Assembly (NCBI GenBank): GCA_033002965.1
Contig: JAURVB010014795.1
Span: 62,001-126,000 of the forward strand
Length of the DNA: 64,000 nt
Direction: 5' to 3'
Source: Piper betle
Lineage: Eukaryota; Streptophyta; Magnoliopsida; Piperales; Piperaceae
The translations under genes were made by a program, and so were the position numbers. This document shows positions 49,701-60,075 of this stretch, in pieces. The notes beneath the pieces are model-generated. The model was not told the origin of the DNA. It saw nothing but the letters and a program-made list of their open reading frames with translations, and ran no database searches. The number at the start of each line of letters is the position of its first letter. The stretch's first letter is position 1.

Positions 49701-52171
49701 CGGAGAAGAGTTCATCAAGCAAAAACCTTTTTACCATTTTGCAGCCAACCAAGTACTGAGTAAGGTTTTTCTCAATGTTTTATTCAAGCTATCCTTTGAT
49801 ATCAACATTAGCTACTGATCTTCAGGCACTATTACCGCCTTCCAGAAGATCTTTCAGGTGTACGTTTATTATAAAATTATTCAGCATGATAGTAAAATGA
49901 TCTCGGTCGTAGTTCAACCAAACTGTTTGTAATGATCCTATATGCAATCATACTATAAGGACAAAGAATGTACCACTTTTTGGAACAGTAAACTGCACAA
50001 CAAAAAAGGCAAACAGATCAACTAAAGAAATCAAGCTCCGCTCAAGTGTAGCCGCTGCAGGATAAAATCATGAACATAAATTAGAACCAATGTGCAGATA
50101 AAAAATTGGCCAAAAAGTTCACTTAACCTGAATGCATCAAACACAAAGAAGAAAACTGAGGGCAGTAAAAAAAAAGAAAATTTACAGCAGGACCTTTAAA
50201 TCAATACATAAAACACCTGGCCTGTGCAGATCTCTCTCACAAAACTTTCTTAACAAGTAAATCATTACGTGCATCTGAATATTTCCGTGTCAGAGAACTA
50301 AACAATTGGTTACCATTGTCAACAAACCACCAGCTGTCAATGGAACATATTATTGCTTTCAGCCAAAAATCTTCTGTTCCATCACCTCTCACCTTAGCCA
50401 CTTCTAGCTCAAACAATGATCAATGACCATGCTTAACTATAGTTAGTGCAGAGAGGTAAAAATATTGTAACCAGCTTAGTTGACGAACCACAGAGTTCAA
50501 ACCTCTAGCCAAAGAATAGTATAACTAAGTACAGAGAAGTAATCACCATGAACCAATGCACAGTGAGCAACTAGTAATCTTCTGATTTGCGATGATCACA
50601 TTGGGCCAACTTTAAAAAACAAAAACAAAAAAAGGCCAGTTATAAGATCTAACATGGACGTAAACACCCCGATGTTATATTCTCCCACTTATTCATTATA
50701 ACTCTGACTAGTTCATTTATTTAATAACCCATGCGACTGTCAAAGACACAGATGATGTGGGGCTGAACAATGAACATATTAAGGACTACATACAGGCTTG
50801 TGTGCCCAATATGTCTCAAACTATTGTAGAATGACATTATCCCTCAATATTTTTATCCTCCATAGCTTATATCCATGTTATGTTCTGATTATAGTATATA
50901 GATGTCTCAAAATCCACCGATGCTTTTGCATTGCCTATCCCAAGCCCGGATAAAGGAGGAGCAAGAAGCGCATCCGGTCATATAAAATTTTGTCATTCAT
51001 AATTACATAGATCCTAATTTAGGATCCATGCCTCCAATAGCCTTTGGGTATCAAGGGGAAGAATAAGAAAAAGATGAAGAAGAAGATAGTATATAGATGT
51101 TTATACCTTGGATGTAGTTTTGTTAGTCTTCCTTTCACACTTAGATATTCCTTAACAATAGAAATTTAATTTCTTGGCATGCCCCTTATGACCGAATCAT
51201 TCATAGTTTTAAGTAACATGCAAAAATGGCAAACTCATTCATATGACTAAGATATAAATAGCTAAAAGTAATAAGGGCATATTATTTTAGTTTCCTTCAA
51301 AGCTCTCACACAACTCGAAAGCAAGGATCATTCCTTTGCTACCTATTATGGTCACTTTAGCACATATAGTATAGATCATATGTTATTGTCAACCTACATA
51401 TGGTCGTATGTAGGTGTGTAAGCCACCATATAGATTTTAGTCCAATCATTACATCTCAAGGAATAACTTGAGATAACAGCAGCTGAGCAGCCAAGCATGT
51501 ACAACACACCAATGCTCATATCTATTCGTAATCTGGCTTTGACGGGTGAGGAAATATATCTCCTTCAATCATTTATAAGAAAACGGTCTCATATTGACCC
51601 GGATCAAGGTGATGGTTTACCATCTCCGTTCAAAACTGCAGATGTGTTGAACACAAGAAGCCACTGCCCTTGTGAGCGAGCCATTAAATGGGTAAGTAAG
51701 ATGCAAGACATGTATGTGTAGCATTATGTACAATGTTATTGAAGTCATTCTTCACTGTCGGATGAACAAAACAATGCTAAGAAATCCAAGCCTCCCAACA
51801 ATTTTACTGTCCGTTGTAATACTAAAACAGCTAATCAAATGCACGGTGAGCAACTAACGACCTTCAAACCGGAAGCCAAAACAAGCACATAAACAAAGAC
51901 AATGCCTAAAAAACCAAAAAATTCCGACAATTCAACCACGCCTAGCCATACCCAAGCAGCTCATCAAATGCTCGGTGAGCAAACGAATAACCTCCCAATC
52001 TGCATTCAACTCAGGCCAAATGAATCACAAAACTAGGCAAAACAACGCCAAAAAGATACCCAACCAATGCAACAACATCCAAATAGCTCATACAAAGAGG
52101 AGGGTCTGGGGACAACACATACCAGCCAGTAATATCAGCGGCAACAGAATCCCACCAAAGAACCCCGCCAT
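25901..52171 (-). CDS. PIEZO: PIEZO-type mechanosensitive ion channel, 21 coding exons, with three +1 frameshifts
   Basis: PIEZO proteins are very large trimeric channels that pass cations when membranes are stretched. Plant forms act in root tips and vacuolar membranes. Exons read: 52171-52123, 50054-49974, 49082-48923, 48773-48616, 46186-46030, 44640-44454, 43027-42912, 37647-37563, 36031-35816, 35727-35547, 34842-34714, 34483-34307, 34207-33971, 33354-31824, 31079-28571, 28491-28096, 27831-27673, 27595-27095, 26523-26388, 26268-26124, 26036-25901. All borders are GT-AG and phases agree once the shifts are removed, giving about 2480 residues, the usual plant length. The start MAGFFGGILL has an in-frame TAG three codons upstream. 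Landmarks include LLPSRHSFFIRESR (~300), CHDCWR (~1140), a charged helix EQEKKAAWKTAQLQ (~1370), MYDWLK (~2120), an extracellular cap encoded by exon 18 (2176-2342), and the pore-lining KFSIWSLYLTFVLAVGRFIR with the C-terminal domain in the last two exons. The frame breaks lie at 33208-33213, 30350-30362 and 30085-30089. Exon 10 could start 3 bp later. Confidence 0.93.
31200..31505 (+). mobile_element. Possible LTR remnant in PIEZO intron 14
   Basis: The stretch has the look of a short plant LTR. An AT-rich front is followed by 'ctataaatatatgcc' (TATA-like) near 31350, a pyrimidine-rich leader with 'tattcctcttattcctctc' near 31430, and 'tcttctattctcccaaatcc'. No duplicated flanks or primer-binding site were found, so the assignment is tentative. 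Confidence 0.3.
31544..31773. mobile_element. Fold-back element with nested perfect hairpins in PIEZO intron 14
   Basis: Outer arms at 31588-31607 (agtctactatgagctgcctg) and about 31707-31726 are inverted copies with a few changes. Inside lie a perfect 14 bp hairpin (gacctcgagatgcg, 5-base loop, 31641-31673) and an 8 bp hairpin (gagctgcc, tgta, ggcagctc, near 31598-31617). A third hairpin (tgagctgc ... gcagctca) lies near 31695-31716. (TA)n(GA)n runs flank the left side (31544-31585) and an (AT)n run the right side (31736-31773). This is probably a small MITE inserted into a TA-rich target. Confidence 0.65.
36690..36967. repeat. 80 bp minisatellite, about 3.5 units, in PIEZO intron 8
   Basis: The block starting gctttaga recurs at 36691, 36771, 36851 and 36931, exactly 80 bp apart. 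Each unit carries 'gaaaaactgaaggatttg', 'tgccaacatctacttcacca' and 'ccaactacgag'. Units differ by only a few bases. The array stops where the MITE at 36968 begins. Confidence 0.9.
36968..37497. mobile_element. MITE with ~20 bp terminal inverted repeats in PIEZO intron 8
   Basis: The left end reads taagggtcagattggattgt, and the reverse complement of the right end reads taaggatctgtttggatagt. That gives an imperfect 20 bp terminal repeat with TAA/TTA at the outer edges. This end type and TWA-like target fit PIF/Harbinger (Tourist-like) MITEs. The interior is rich in 'gtgagaaaa' themes. A separate dispersed repeat (37163-37330) is nested inside it. Confidence 0.6.
37163..37330 (+). repeat. Dispersed repeat, copy A (nested in the intron 8 MITE)
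   Basis: From 'ggatacccaaagggtgttgg' to 'gcaatgcagaagcattgg' it matches the reverse complement of 50905-51085 along its whole length, with moderate divergence. A partial relative lies at 48180-48265. I do not recognise the family. The gene-like composition suggests a retroelement piece. Confidence 0.6.
39261..39285. repeat. (AT)n microsatellite
   Basis: About twelve AT dinucleotides in PIEZO intron 7. Confidence 0.85.
40020..40390 (+). mobile_element. LTR remnant followed by a decayed primer-binding site
   Basis: The end of an LTR-like stretch has a polyadenylation-type context ('gtgaagcaatgaaataaaag' near 40211) and a C/T-rich run. It is followed near 40361 by 'cagttcgtatcagaacac'. That last motif resembles the tggtatcagagc primer site complementary to initiator-methionine tRNA that follows the left LTR of Copia-type elements. 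No coding part follows, so it is only a truncated relic. Confidence 0.4.
40517..40616. repeat. Two tandem 50 bp units in PIEZO intron 7
   Basis: 'ctgaaatttcttacaatgcc' occurs at 40521 and again at 40571 with the same following bases ('cttccctaag', then 'c(a/g)agctaggg', 'caccca'). Only one difference was seen within the shared unit. Confidence 0.9.
41757..42150. mobile_element. MITE-like element with 'taggggtgag' ends
   Basis: The left end is taggggtgagtat, and the right end reads atgctcacccctaa, whose complement is ttaggggtgagcat. The interior is built of 'accgaacc', 'ttcggtt' and 'aaaccaaa' themes. A neighbouring stretch (41250-41660) has the same style without clear ends. The form fits plant hAT-type MITEs. 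The candidate 8 bp target duplication is imperfect. Confidence 0.45.
44870..45395 (-). mobile_element. RTE-type LINE reverse transcriptase fragment in PIEZO intron 5
   Basis: On the minus strand the translation follows the C-terminal part of plant non-LTR (RTE-like) reverse transcriptases. It reads an SKC.YMKS stretch, then LGLMVEGQADLGLDF, a GRLKWEVHYGVLCD block, LNLRGIFCPTTIRLAMAYGVECW, and a degraded tail including GRGRVERIW. These correspond to the familiar YLGS / W..A.GVLCD / KGKFYRTAIRPAMLYG.ECW pattern. Stop codons and frame changes (an in-frame stop after GPR) show it is dead. It lies in the same orientation as PIEZO. Confidence 0.75.
45689..45860 (-). mobile_element. Au-like SINE, copy 1, in PIEZO intron 5
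   Basis: The minus strand reads 'ggtgcaaaggctcctgcatg', then 'tctattttatgtagccttac', 'cttcattttgcaagaggcta', 'tttcctcggcgtgaaccc' and 'ggtcacacaac'. That is the tRNA-derived body of plant Au SINEs in its usual order (gctcccgcat, tacgcagccttaccctgc, gaggctgtttcc, ttgaacccgtgacc, ggtcac). It is diverged and therefore old. Confidence 0.75.
47221..47392 (-). mobile_element. Au-like SINE, copy 2, in PIEZO intron 4
   Basis: The minus strand reads 'ggtgcaccaaggctcctgca', 'caaaccatagagtgtctatt', 'gtacgcaaccttaccctgca' and 'tttggctgcttcgtcgtttc', the Au SINE order again. The 3' part is more decayed than in the copy at 45689. It shares orientation with PIEZO. Confidence 0.75.
48180..48265 (-). repeat. 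Dispersed repeat, partial copy B
   Basis: 'ggcttttgcattgctgatct' followed by 'aataaaagaggaagcttg' and 'aaaatcttttgtta' corresponds to the left part of copy C at 50905. It is strongly diverged and lies in PIEZO intron 4. Confidence 0.4.
50905..51085 (-). repeat. Dispersed repeat, copy C, in PIEZO intron 1
   Basis: Its reverse complement matches 37163-37330: 'gatacccaaaggctattgga', 'ggcatggatcctaaattagg', a middle with 'gacaaaattttatatgaccg', and 'ggcaatgcaaaagcatcgg'. Copies A and C therefore lie in opposite orientation within the same gene. Confidence 0.6.
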
Positions 52172-52520
52172 CGCAACCTACTCAGCTCAGTTCGTCATCC
52201 ATCCAAGGAAAAAAAACAAACAAACAAATAAACAAAACCCCAATCAGCCGGGAAACTCCAGGTCGATCCTCCGACCAACACCGACGCCATGAATCGGAAT
52301 CAAGGGAAGAAGGACAAGATTGTGAGCTGAGCTTGGGGATCGAAAGAACGGATGGGGGAAATTTTGGAGCTCGGAGGGGATCGGAGGATGGCGTCGGAAG
52401 AGGAAAAGGGGAGAAAATGGGGGAAACGGTGGGGAAGAACAGAAGAGGAAGAGCGGAGTTTGCGCGGTTCGCGCTTTGCGCAAACGAAGAGTGTCTGTCA
52501 TTGATGGCGTTTTGTTGGGC
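52172..52520 (-). promoter_or_regulatory. PIEZO 5' leader and promoter region
   Basis: The 350 bp upstream of the PIEZO ATG is much richer in G+C than the flanks and pyrimidine-rich on the coding strand, as is usual for plant 5' leaders. A stop codon (TAG) lies in frame three codons before the ATG. Open frames here on both strands (up to 146 codons) are low complexity and are not believed. The transcription start cannot be fixed from sequence. Confidence 0.5.
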
Positions 52521-53040
52521 GTACTCTCTGTGGTTTATGGCTGGCGCTTTTACCTTTTTTGACCCCCTTTTTTTTCTCTGCTGTTTTTTTCCGAAAGCTT
52601 TTTTTAACCTTAATTGGAACATGTTTGTATTTTAATTCGAGTTTTATTATAAAAAAAAAAGAATACTATTTTTATATTATCATGTAGCTGCAAAACCAGG
52701 CCTAATTATCAAGAAAAAGAAAAATTTCAACCACTTTTGTTTAATTTTTGGTTGAAAAAATTAAGTTGACTTAATGTAAATTAATTTATATTTAAAAATA
52801 AATAAAATAATTTTTAAAAAAATAAATAAATGCTTGCCGAGAACTTAGAGGTGGGCAGCCCTCTAATTGCCATAGGACACCATGAAAAGGTACTCGAAGA
52901 TGGCCGTGCCACCTCAAGTCCGAGGTATGATAATCATATTGCTTCGAGACTAAGGGTTTTTATTCTCTTTTGCTGGAGATTTAGGAAATGATGACGGTAA
53001 ACGGTATTTTTTAAAAAATATTAAACCCAACTTTTATCTA
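52521..53040. other. Spacer upstream of PIEZO
   Basis: AT-rich, no coding or RNA signal recognised. Confidence 0.5.
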
Positions 53041-55433
53041 TGTGATAGCTCTGAGATCCCATTTTGGGCCAATTTTTATTGATTAAATAAATTAAATAAG
53101 TTGGGTTAGACCAAGTAAACTAAATATGTTATTTTTAAAAATTTATATCTCTTAGACTACATGTCAAAAATTTTAAAAATAAATTAATCAAGTGGGGTTT
53201 GTTGAGTAAACCAGATACATCATTTTTAAAATTTGTATCTCATGGACAACGTGTTAAAAAATTTTAAAATTTTAGTATAAAAAACTAGACATACTAAGGA
53301 ATTCAACAACAAAAAAAAGGTAAAATAAAGTTTTAAAGAGTGAAATATGAACATTTTCAATTGCCTCATAACCAAGTTATTAGATGATAATGTCGAGGGG
53401 TATAACATTTTAATATGATGAATTTATGCTGAACAATAAGGTCTAGAATGGTGTTTTGGAAATGTAGATCTTTTAATCACAGTAGTATTACGAAGTAGAC
53501 AATCCTTTTAGATAAATTATAGTCATATTAGGAGTTCGTTAATTAGTTGGAGTATAATACCCAAAATACTTGTACTTAATGGTGTAATTATTATATAAGT
53601 GTAGAGAGAGATCAACCACTCTCTAAAAAATAACAATTGGGTCAAGAGGGAGAGGGGGAAGAGGCTAAGGCTTACTTGGCTCGTCTTCTTTTTTGTATTT
53701 TTTCATCCGATTATTATATTTTTATAAAATTTATGTTTAAGATATGCATGTATTATGATTATATAAGTTTTCTATTGAATTTGAATGGTTTATTAGGAAG
53801 ATAAATCCTCGATTTTGTTTTATTTTGTGGATGATTGTATACAGTAAATTTATAAGTTTTGGATTTTTTATGTGTGATTGTTCACGAAAAGAATACGTTT
53901 TGTTTGTAATTCCTTTTATATGCATATTTTATATAAATACCTCAATTAGTTTATTTAATTTGTAACGAATACATGTAGATATGGATATATTATAAATTCA
54001 TGCTTTGTGAAGTTTTTACATGCATTTGTGTTGATTTAATATGATAATCAATAAGTAAAAAATATATAATCTTTTAATGGTAAAACTTGATATGATGAAT
54101 GATTGCATGTAAAATTAACGTGAGAAGTTATATGACGTAATTAATTATTACAATATTTAGAAATGGATTGCATGATAATTAAATACGATTTAAATTAATT
54201 TTTGCGATAGCACCGTGGCAATGAAAAGCAGTCCCAGTGTGTTGCGTATTCTTTTGTTGTGTAGTGGCCTACACAAATGTCAGTAAACGTCGGGAGACCT
54301 AGTGCTGCATTATTGAATATTTATGTGAATTTTGATAGGCCAGTGCACGACGCTAAAAGCCTGGAGGCTTAACTCCACGGCTTTGAAAGTTGGGAGGTTC
54401 AACGCTGCGACACGCATGTATGTGAAGATGTTTGTTCGGCAATAGCGCTACGGCACTCTGAATGAGAGGTGTGGCCTTGACCCGAAAACCTTTATTTCTT
54501 GTTTAAATTATTTATTTTGCTTAATATTTATTATTATTATATATATATATATATATCTAAATATTATATATCATTTATTTGATTAATACTAATGTGTGTG
54601 CATGCATATCATGACATGGCATTACATATAATTACCGAATATACCTATTAATATATAATTTGAGGTTTTAAGAAACGCTATTTTTTAGTGAGTCTAAGGG
54701 GGCTTTTCAATATATGTACAGTTTATATGATGTTATATTAACACACTATTTGGTCATTGATTGGTGGGGAAAAGAAGTGAGTTTTTGATATTAGTACGTT
54801 AGACATATGTCGGAATTTTGCTTTCCTAGTTGAAATATATAGTCTAAGGTTCAAAGTATTATGAACCGACATAGTCCAGTATGCACTCGGATACTAAAAT
54901 TTGGGTGGGGATATATTGAAGTTTGGGTAGGGATTATATACACTGACATCCTTTTTGGCAAATTAGCCAAATCAATTATACAGGGGATTAGACGTAAACT
55001 TTGTGGTTAATTATTGTGTTCATTATTGTTCTAGGTACTTAGCGATTTTATCAGTAACATGAAATTGCCTCCACAGGTAACTAGTTTGGAACGTGACTTC
55101 ATACTTGAGCGGAGAAAGTAGCAGAATACTCTATATAGCATAATTATTAGTAATTATCTAATTGGACTTGTTTAATTATTTCCAAATTATATATATTATT
55201 AGTAATGTACCACAGTTCATTCGATGAGAATTTATATTTTAGGTGCTACTTCATATTATATTTAACTCTAATATATTCAGGATATGACTAGTACACGAAA
55301 TAATGATAATGTTAACAAATGAATTACTTTTATTTAGTAGTAAAATTCTGGTTTATTATTTACTCTATTTTTGTATCCGTGAATTGGGGTATGGGGTTAG
55401 ACCAAAAGTGACCCTCGGTCCGGTGTGGTCACA
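53041..55433 (+). mobile_element. Probable old retroelement (LTR-like) sequence
   Basis: The stretch opens with TGTGATAGCTCTGAGATCCC and closes near a tgtggtcaca motif, so TG...CA-type ends can be drawn. Inside are a TATA-like 'ttattatataagtg' followed by 'tagagagagatcaaccac' near 53590-53620, and a balanced-composition block at 54200-54480. No matching 5 bp flanks were found and no retroviral-type coding sequence is present. The ends are provisional. Confidence 0.35.
54538..54556. repeat. (AT)n microsatellite
   Basis: A short AT dinucleotide run in the LTR-like region. Confidence 0.8.
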
Positions 55434-55675
55434 AGAAATCACAAAAGCACGAGCACCTATTTCCACCACTCATCTTGGATAAAGCAATCAATAACATATG
55501 AAAGTATTGTATAAAGCATAAGCAACTATTCTCACCGAATTTTCATAAAGCATTCAAATCAAGAGCAACTGCTGCATTCAAAACATTGGCATCAAGATTG
55601 GAACTACCTTCCTCCTACCAAACATAGTCTAGATTCTGTGTAGTCAATATGTGCATAATTGGTTTCTTTTACTGA

Positions 55676-57033
55676 TGAGTGGTACCTTGGAGAAGGCCAT
55701 CCCTTATCTGTGGGGCTATATCCTTCACAGCACTAGGACCACGAGGGACAAACACAACAGATGACTTTGATGTTGCTCCAATCTCCTTCTTAGTATCAAA
55801 ATGTTGTGCAACCAGAACCATCTCCATCACATCCCTAGATGAAGTGCCAGGAAGGCTAGAACACTTTCCCTTGGCCCATCAACAATGACTTGCCTTTGCC
55901 TTGCTATTCCCAGGCCAGCTAGGTATTTCACCTCTGCATCGCCTTCTACTCGCTTAATCTGGAGGATCTTATTCGGCTTCAGCTTTCTCATTTGCTGCTA
56001 TCCTTTCCCTAGAAGCTGCAATGAGAACACGGTAGAGTTATACCTTGAATGTAATAAAATGTCCTTCCAGCTGCAGGCTGAAAACCACATTCATATGTTT
56101 TTATCTTCCATGAAACCCTAGCGGGAAAAAGAATCAATCTGATGGCAGATAGAAGAAGGAAGGCTCCCCGGACAACCATGGTTCAATTCATTAATCAAGC
56201 ATATTGAACAAAATTAACAAAAAAAAAAACCAGGCCCTCTGCAAGAGTTAGGACTTGGGACACTATTTTCTTATAGACAGTAAATTGTATAAACAAGATA
56301 TCATAAGAAACCCTTTTTTATTAAAGATTATAAAATTTGTCTTGTATGGGTTTATATCGGTTTAATGTTCTGGGCAAAGCCGATGAAACGCAGGAAAACT
56401 GATTAAGGACATTAGCAAACAAAATTTTGAGTTCCAGATGAGTAATTTCATTTCATTGCTCGCTTTACACGTTCATCTGGCTAAATGTCCACAGTGAGTG
56501 TTTGAATAATCTTATATCCATAATGAGACATAGCCTGTCGAGAAATTGAGGTTAGCGAGATAATCAAATTTCAAATTAATGCATAATTACAAGGCACGGT
56601 TAATACTTCTTCAATTTCATCTTCCACTGCTTTTGCAATTTCTTTCTTCTACTCAAATGTATCATCAAGATTTAGCTTTGGCACACTCACCCTAAACACT
56701 GATGATAATTAACCATGCATTAGGTCCTTCCAACAACATACCATTTCAAAATGGTTCAAATGCTCAATCCATTATCAACATAGGAGGTTACAAAACAGAA
56801 TATATTAGGAGGATGGATGCTCCAGGATTAGTCTTCATTAAAATGAAAACCGTGATAGTATTCACATGCTCGAAGACGAATATAAAAGATTTATCACAAG
56901 ATTGTGACTAACCATCAAAAACATAGGATTGAATCTGCAATTTTTTGTTGCTGAGTTTGTAGAAAGCATCAAATGTATTTTCTGGCAATGCACAGTACTG
57001 AACTGATGCAACGGCAGCCACAAATACATTGTC
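55676..57033 (-). pseudogene. Hypersensitive-induced reaction (HIR) protein pseudogene
   Basis: Exon-like blocks on the minus strand follow plant HIR proteins (SPFH/prohibitin membrane scaffold proteins linked to defence). The first, 57033-56913, is bounded by AG and GT and reads [20 protein letters not shown] then [21 protein letters not shown] second near 56697-56597 reads VSVPKLNLDDTFE, a TAG stop, then KKEIAKAVEDEIEE. A third near 56560-56440 reads AMSHYGYKIIQTLTVDI, a stop where Glu is expected, then PDERVKRAM and a further break. The last, about 56020-55676, reads ANEKAEAE, a +1 shift, [20 protein letters not shown], then after losing a few residues [20 protein letters not shown] and [16 protein letters not shown]. 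The N-terminal exons are missing or unreadable. Intron spacing is kept, so it arose by DNA duplication, not from mRNA. Confidence 0.85.
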
Positions 57034-57076
57034 CTGGAAAAGAAGAGGGAAAACAAGTGAAAGTCCATTGGCTACT

Positions 57077-60024
57077 TGTAAAACCCACGATTCGAGTTAG
57101 GGTTTTATATTCAGAACCGGTCGGGTCAACCGTTATTTTTTTCGAGTTGAGTCAGTTTCAGGACACGTGTACCGAGCCGATGCTAGTCGCGTGTATGAGC
57201 TATGAGGGTCATGCGTACCCAAGTATATGATGATAACGTCATGAACACAGCATAACAGAATGAGTTATCAGATATATGAGAGTATGCCAGTTATTTTTTT
57301 ATTATTTTTATATATAGTGGATCGTAGAATTAGTATTAGGCCGTTTACCGCGTTAGGACGCGTTCGGGCAGTCTGGGTGGGTTGTTAGTCATAGAGCATA
57401 TCATTATAATGTTGTGGTGTTGTTTGATTTTACGGGATTTTTCCCGATTTTTATGAATTTTTTTAGGATTTAATACGACTTAGTTATTATACTTGACTCG
57501 AGCCGGAGACGAGTCAAGTAATATTTACGAGTTTGCCACCACACACACACCCTCGACCTTTCCTTTCTTCTTCCCCAAACCCTCGCTCACGCCGCCCCTG
57601 TTCGCGCGCCACCGCCGCCACGGCCGACGCCGCCTGGCCGCCGATCGACGCCGCCCAGCCCGGCCACGGCGTCCCCCTACCGTCTCGACCAAGTTCGGCC
57701 CCCATCGGACCGCCGCGACGCGAGGAAGCCACGCTGCGACGCCGCACCCGCGTTGCGCTTCCGTCGCCGATCCCGCCGCCGGCGACCAGCGCCGCCGCGA
57801 TCGGTCGGTCGCCTCAGCACCCTCAGCCTTCCAGCGACCTTCCCCGACTTGAACGGAGGCCGTTGCCACCGTGGCCAGCCGGATCTAGCGACCCATCGCC
57901 GCCGGCTCTGTTTTGCCGTTTTCCGGCGAGCCACCGCCTCCATTGGCCACGTTGAGGTCATAGATGAGTTGGGCTCGCCGAGCCGGTTCCGAGGGTACCC
58001 AACACGACCACTTTCCGGCCAATAAACGCCACCGGCGATTGTCGCCGGAAAACTACCGGAAGCCGCCGGAAAACCGCGAAGTTTCTGGAATTCACTGGAA
58101 TTCACCGGATCTTGCGCAGGGCTCACCCAGTCGAGCCCGATCGAGCTTCGGACGCCGATGAGCACCGAATTTGAGTTCCGAGACACGCGACGGAACCCTA
58201 ACCGTCGCCGATTGTACACAACGTGAGGTATAATTACCTCCGATTGATTTATTTAAAATTGATGATAATTGTTAGCATAGCATGCTAGGGTTGATTAATT
58301 ATTATGATGAATGTTAAGATTATGAATGAAGTAAACATGTGCATGATGTGATTAACAGGGAATGAAAGTTAAATGAGCTAATGAAGTAAAGTAAATTTGA
58401 GTATGATAATCGAGTAATGTAACTTAGGAAAAATACAATAAAATTGGTAGGAATAGGATGAGTTAGAATTATTCTCATATTTATGATTATTGATTGTGAT
58501 TGATGTTTATTGAGTTTGATGCATCATTTAGTTAGCGGGCGTTAGTATTTAGTTTTGATGTGTAGGTACTGAGTAGGAGCTCGCCGCCTAAGCGCGATGA
58601 CACGCTTGGAGCTTCTACCAGGTCCGTTTAGGACTCGTCTCTGATTTACTCTTTCTATTGTATGTTTAATTTATTGCCTGCAAGGACGGGTTAAGTGGCG
58701 TTTTATCGGATCCCACTTAACTCGGGCCATTTAACCGAACATTTTCCGGATTAATAACCCCTCGAGGATGAGATCCCTCGAGGTTGATTTCGAAAACAAG
58801 ATCCACCAAAAGTTGCCTTCGGGCCTATTATATAACTCCCTACCCAAGCCATATATATATATATAGTTTTTGCGTTTCTGTGAGACGAGAGATGGAGAAA
58901 TCGACTGCACGTACCATGCAGAGGATGCCGTGACAGTCAAAGCGGGCTCTGGATTAGTGCCAGCGAACTGTTCCATTCCCGAGGGATCCTGACAACTCCG
59001 CGTTTGAGTTCCTCACACCCGGAGAACGTGGAGGTTTACGGGTACTGTTTAGTACAGCGCATGTCCGGACTTGTGGTTCAAAGGGTACTAAAGGCGACTG
59101 CCTGAGAGTACTCGGCCTTCGTGCTCAAGGCCAGGAGAAATATGGAGGTAAGGAGAGGGCTTAGGATAAAGTTTCATGAGAAGTACTGAAAAAGAAGTGC
59201 CGAGAGCGGCACAGTACCAGCAGCAGATCAGTAAGTTCGGGATGCTACCGGGTCTGCAGCCCAGTGGCTCCTCAGTAGTGCCCTTCAGAGTGTTCACGTG
59301 GAGTATGATGTTTTCTTTCATATGAGAGTTTGCTCTCATAGCCAGCTTGTTATAGTTATTTTATTTTCCGGACCAGTAACACTTGTTACTGACGTGTTTT
59401 TATACTATATGTAGGTAATAATCACGAGTTGAAGGAGCCAGCTTGGACGGAGGAGTATTGTTGTCACTTGCACACATGTTAGTCGATTGAGTGTTTATAT
59501 TTTATTGATGATGCTATCATATTGTGAATGATGTGAAATACTAAGACATGATAGGATATGATTAAACGCAACGAGATAATGTTATGACATGATGAAAAAC
59601 TAAGATATGATGATAAGAGGTGAGGTGTGATCAGAGTGCCCAGCAGAATATGGCCCAAGTTCTATAATGAATATACAGTATATTAGATTATGTGTGATTA
59701 AAATTATTGATATATGCATATATATTGGTATGTATTGTTTTGACAGGGTGGATCTTAATTGCACTTTTAGGGGAAATTCTGTCCGTTTTATTTTAGAATT
59801 TTTATTGAGTTTAATCGTAATGGTATTGGTGTGTGCTTAAATTGCATGTCATTCATGTAGTACCATGTTAGGGTTGTATATTCATCAATGCATTACGAGT
59901 CGTATCTTCATCTTAAGACGTCGAGATTGGATCCGCATGAGTTAGGTTCGGGTTAGCCGACCTAACCGGGGCCTGTAACATGCCGGTTCGGTTCATGAGT
60001 GTGGACCGGATTTTGGGTGTTACA
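57077..60024 (-). mobile_element. Solo LTR, copy 3 (2948 bp), opposite orientation to copies 1 and 2
   Basis: Read on the plus strand it starts TGTAAAACCC and ends GGGTGTTACA, the reverse complement of the ends of copies 1 and 2. The flanks are ctact (57072-57076) and ctagt (60025-60029), a 5 bp target duplication with one change. No internal retroelement genes are present. It lies 43 bp upstream of the first readable HIR pseudogene exon. Some internal blocks differ from copy 1 (for example 59085-59320 versus the matching part near 5840-6060) and agree better with the fragment at 1-900. A GC-rich island spans 57590-58200; its open frames on both strands are not taken as genes. Confidence 0.85.
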
Positions 60025-60075
60025 CTAGTGATACTTCTGAATCCTCTGAAGAAAGGCTAGCTGGCATAAATTTAA
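60025..60075 (-). pseudogene. Possible further HIR exon remnant beyond the solo LTR
   Basis: The minus strand reads 'gccagctagcctttcttcag' then 'aggattcag'. This could be a decayed form of the HIR segment QLAG.LSLR.QQLD, which in intact genes comes directly before the DNVFV exon. It would put LTR copy 3 inside the pseudogene. The match is too short to be sure. Confidence 0.3.

Noticed and set aside
52182..52635. Frames of 100-146 codons on both strands upstream of PIEZO
   Set aside because: Low-complexity leader sequence; the PIEZO start at 52171 lies in another frame with its own upstream stop.
57493..58219. Pro/Arg-rich open frames in LTR copy 3
   Set aside because: Compositional frames on both strands within the LTR.
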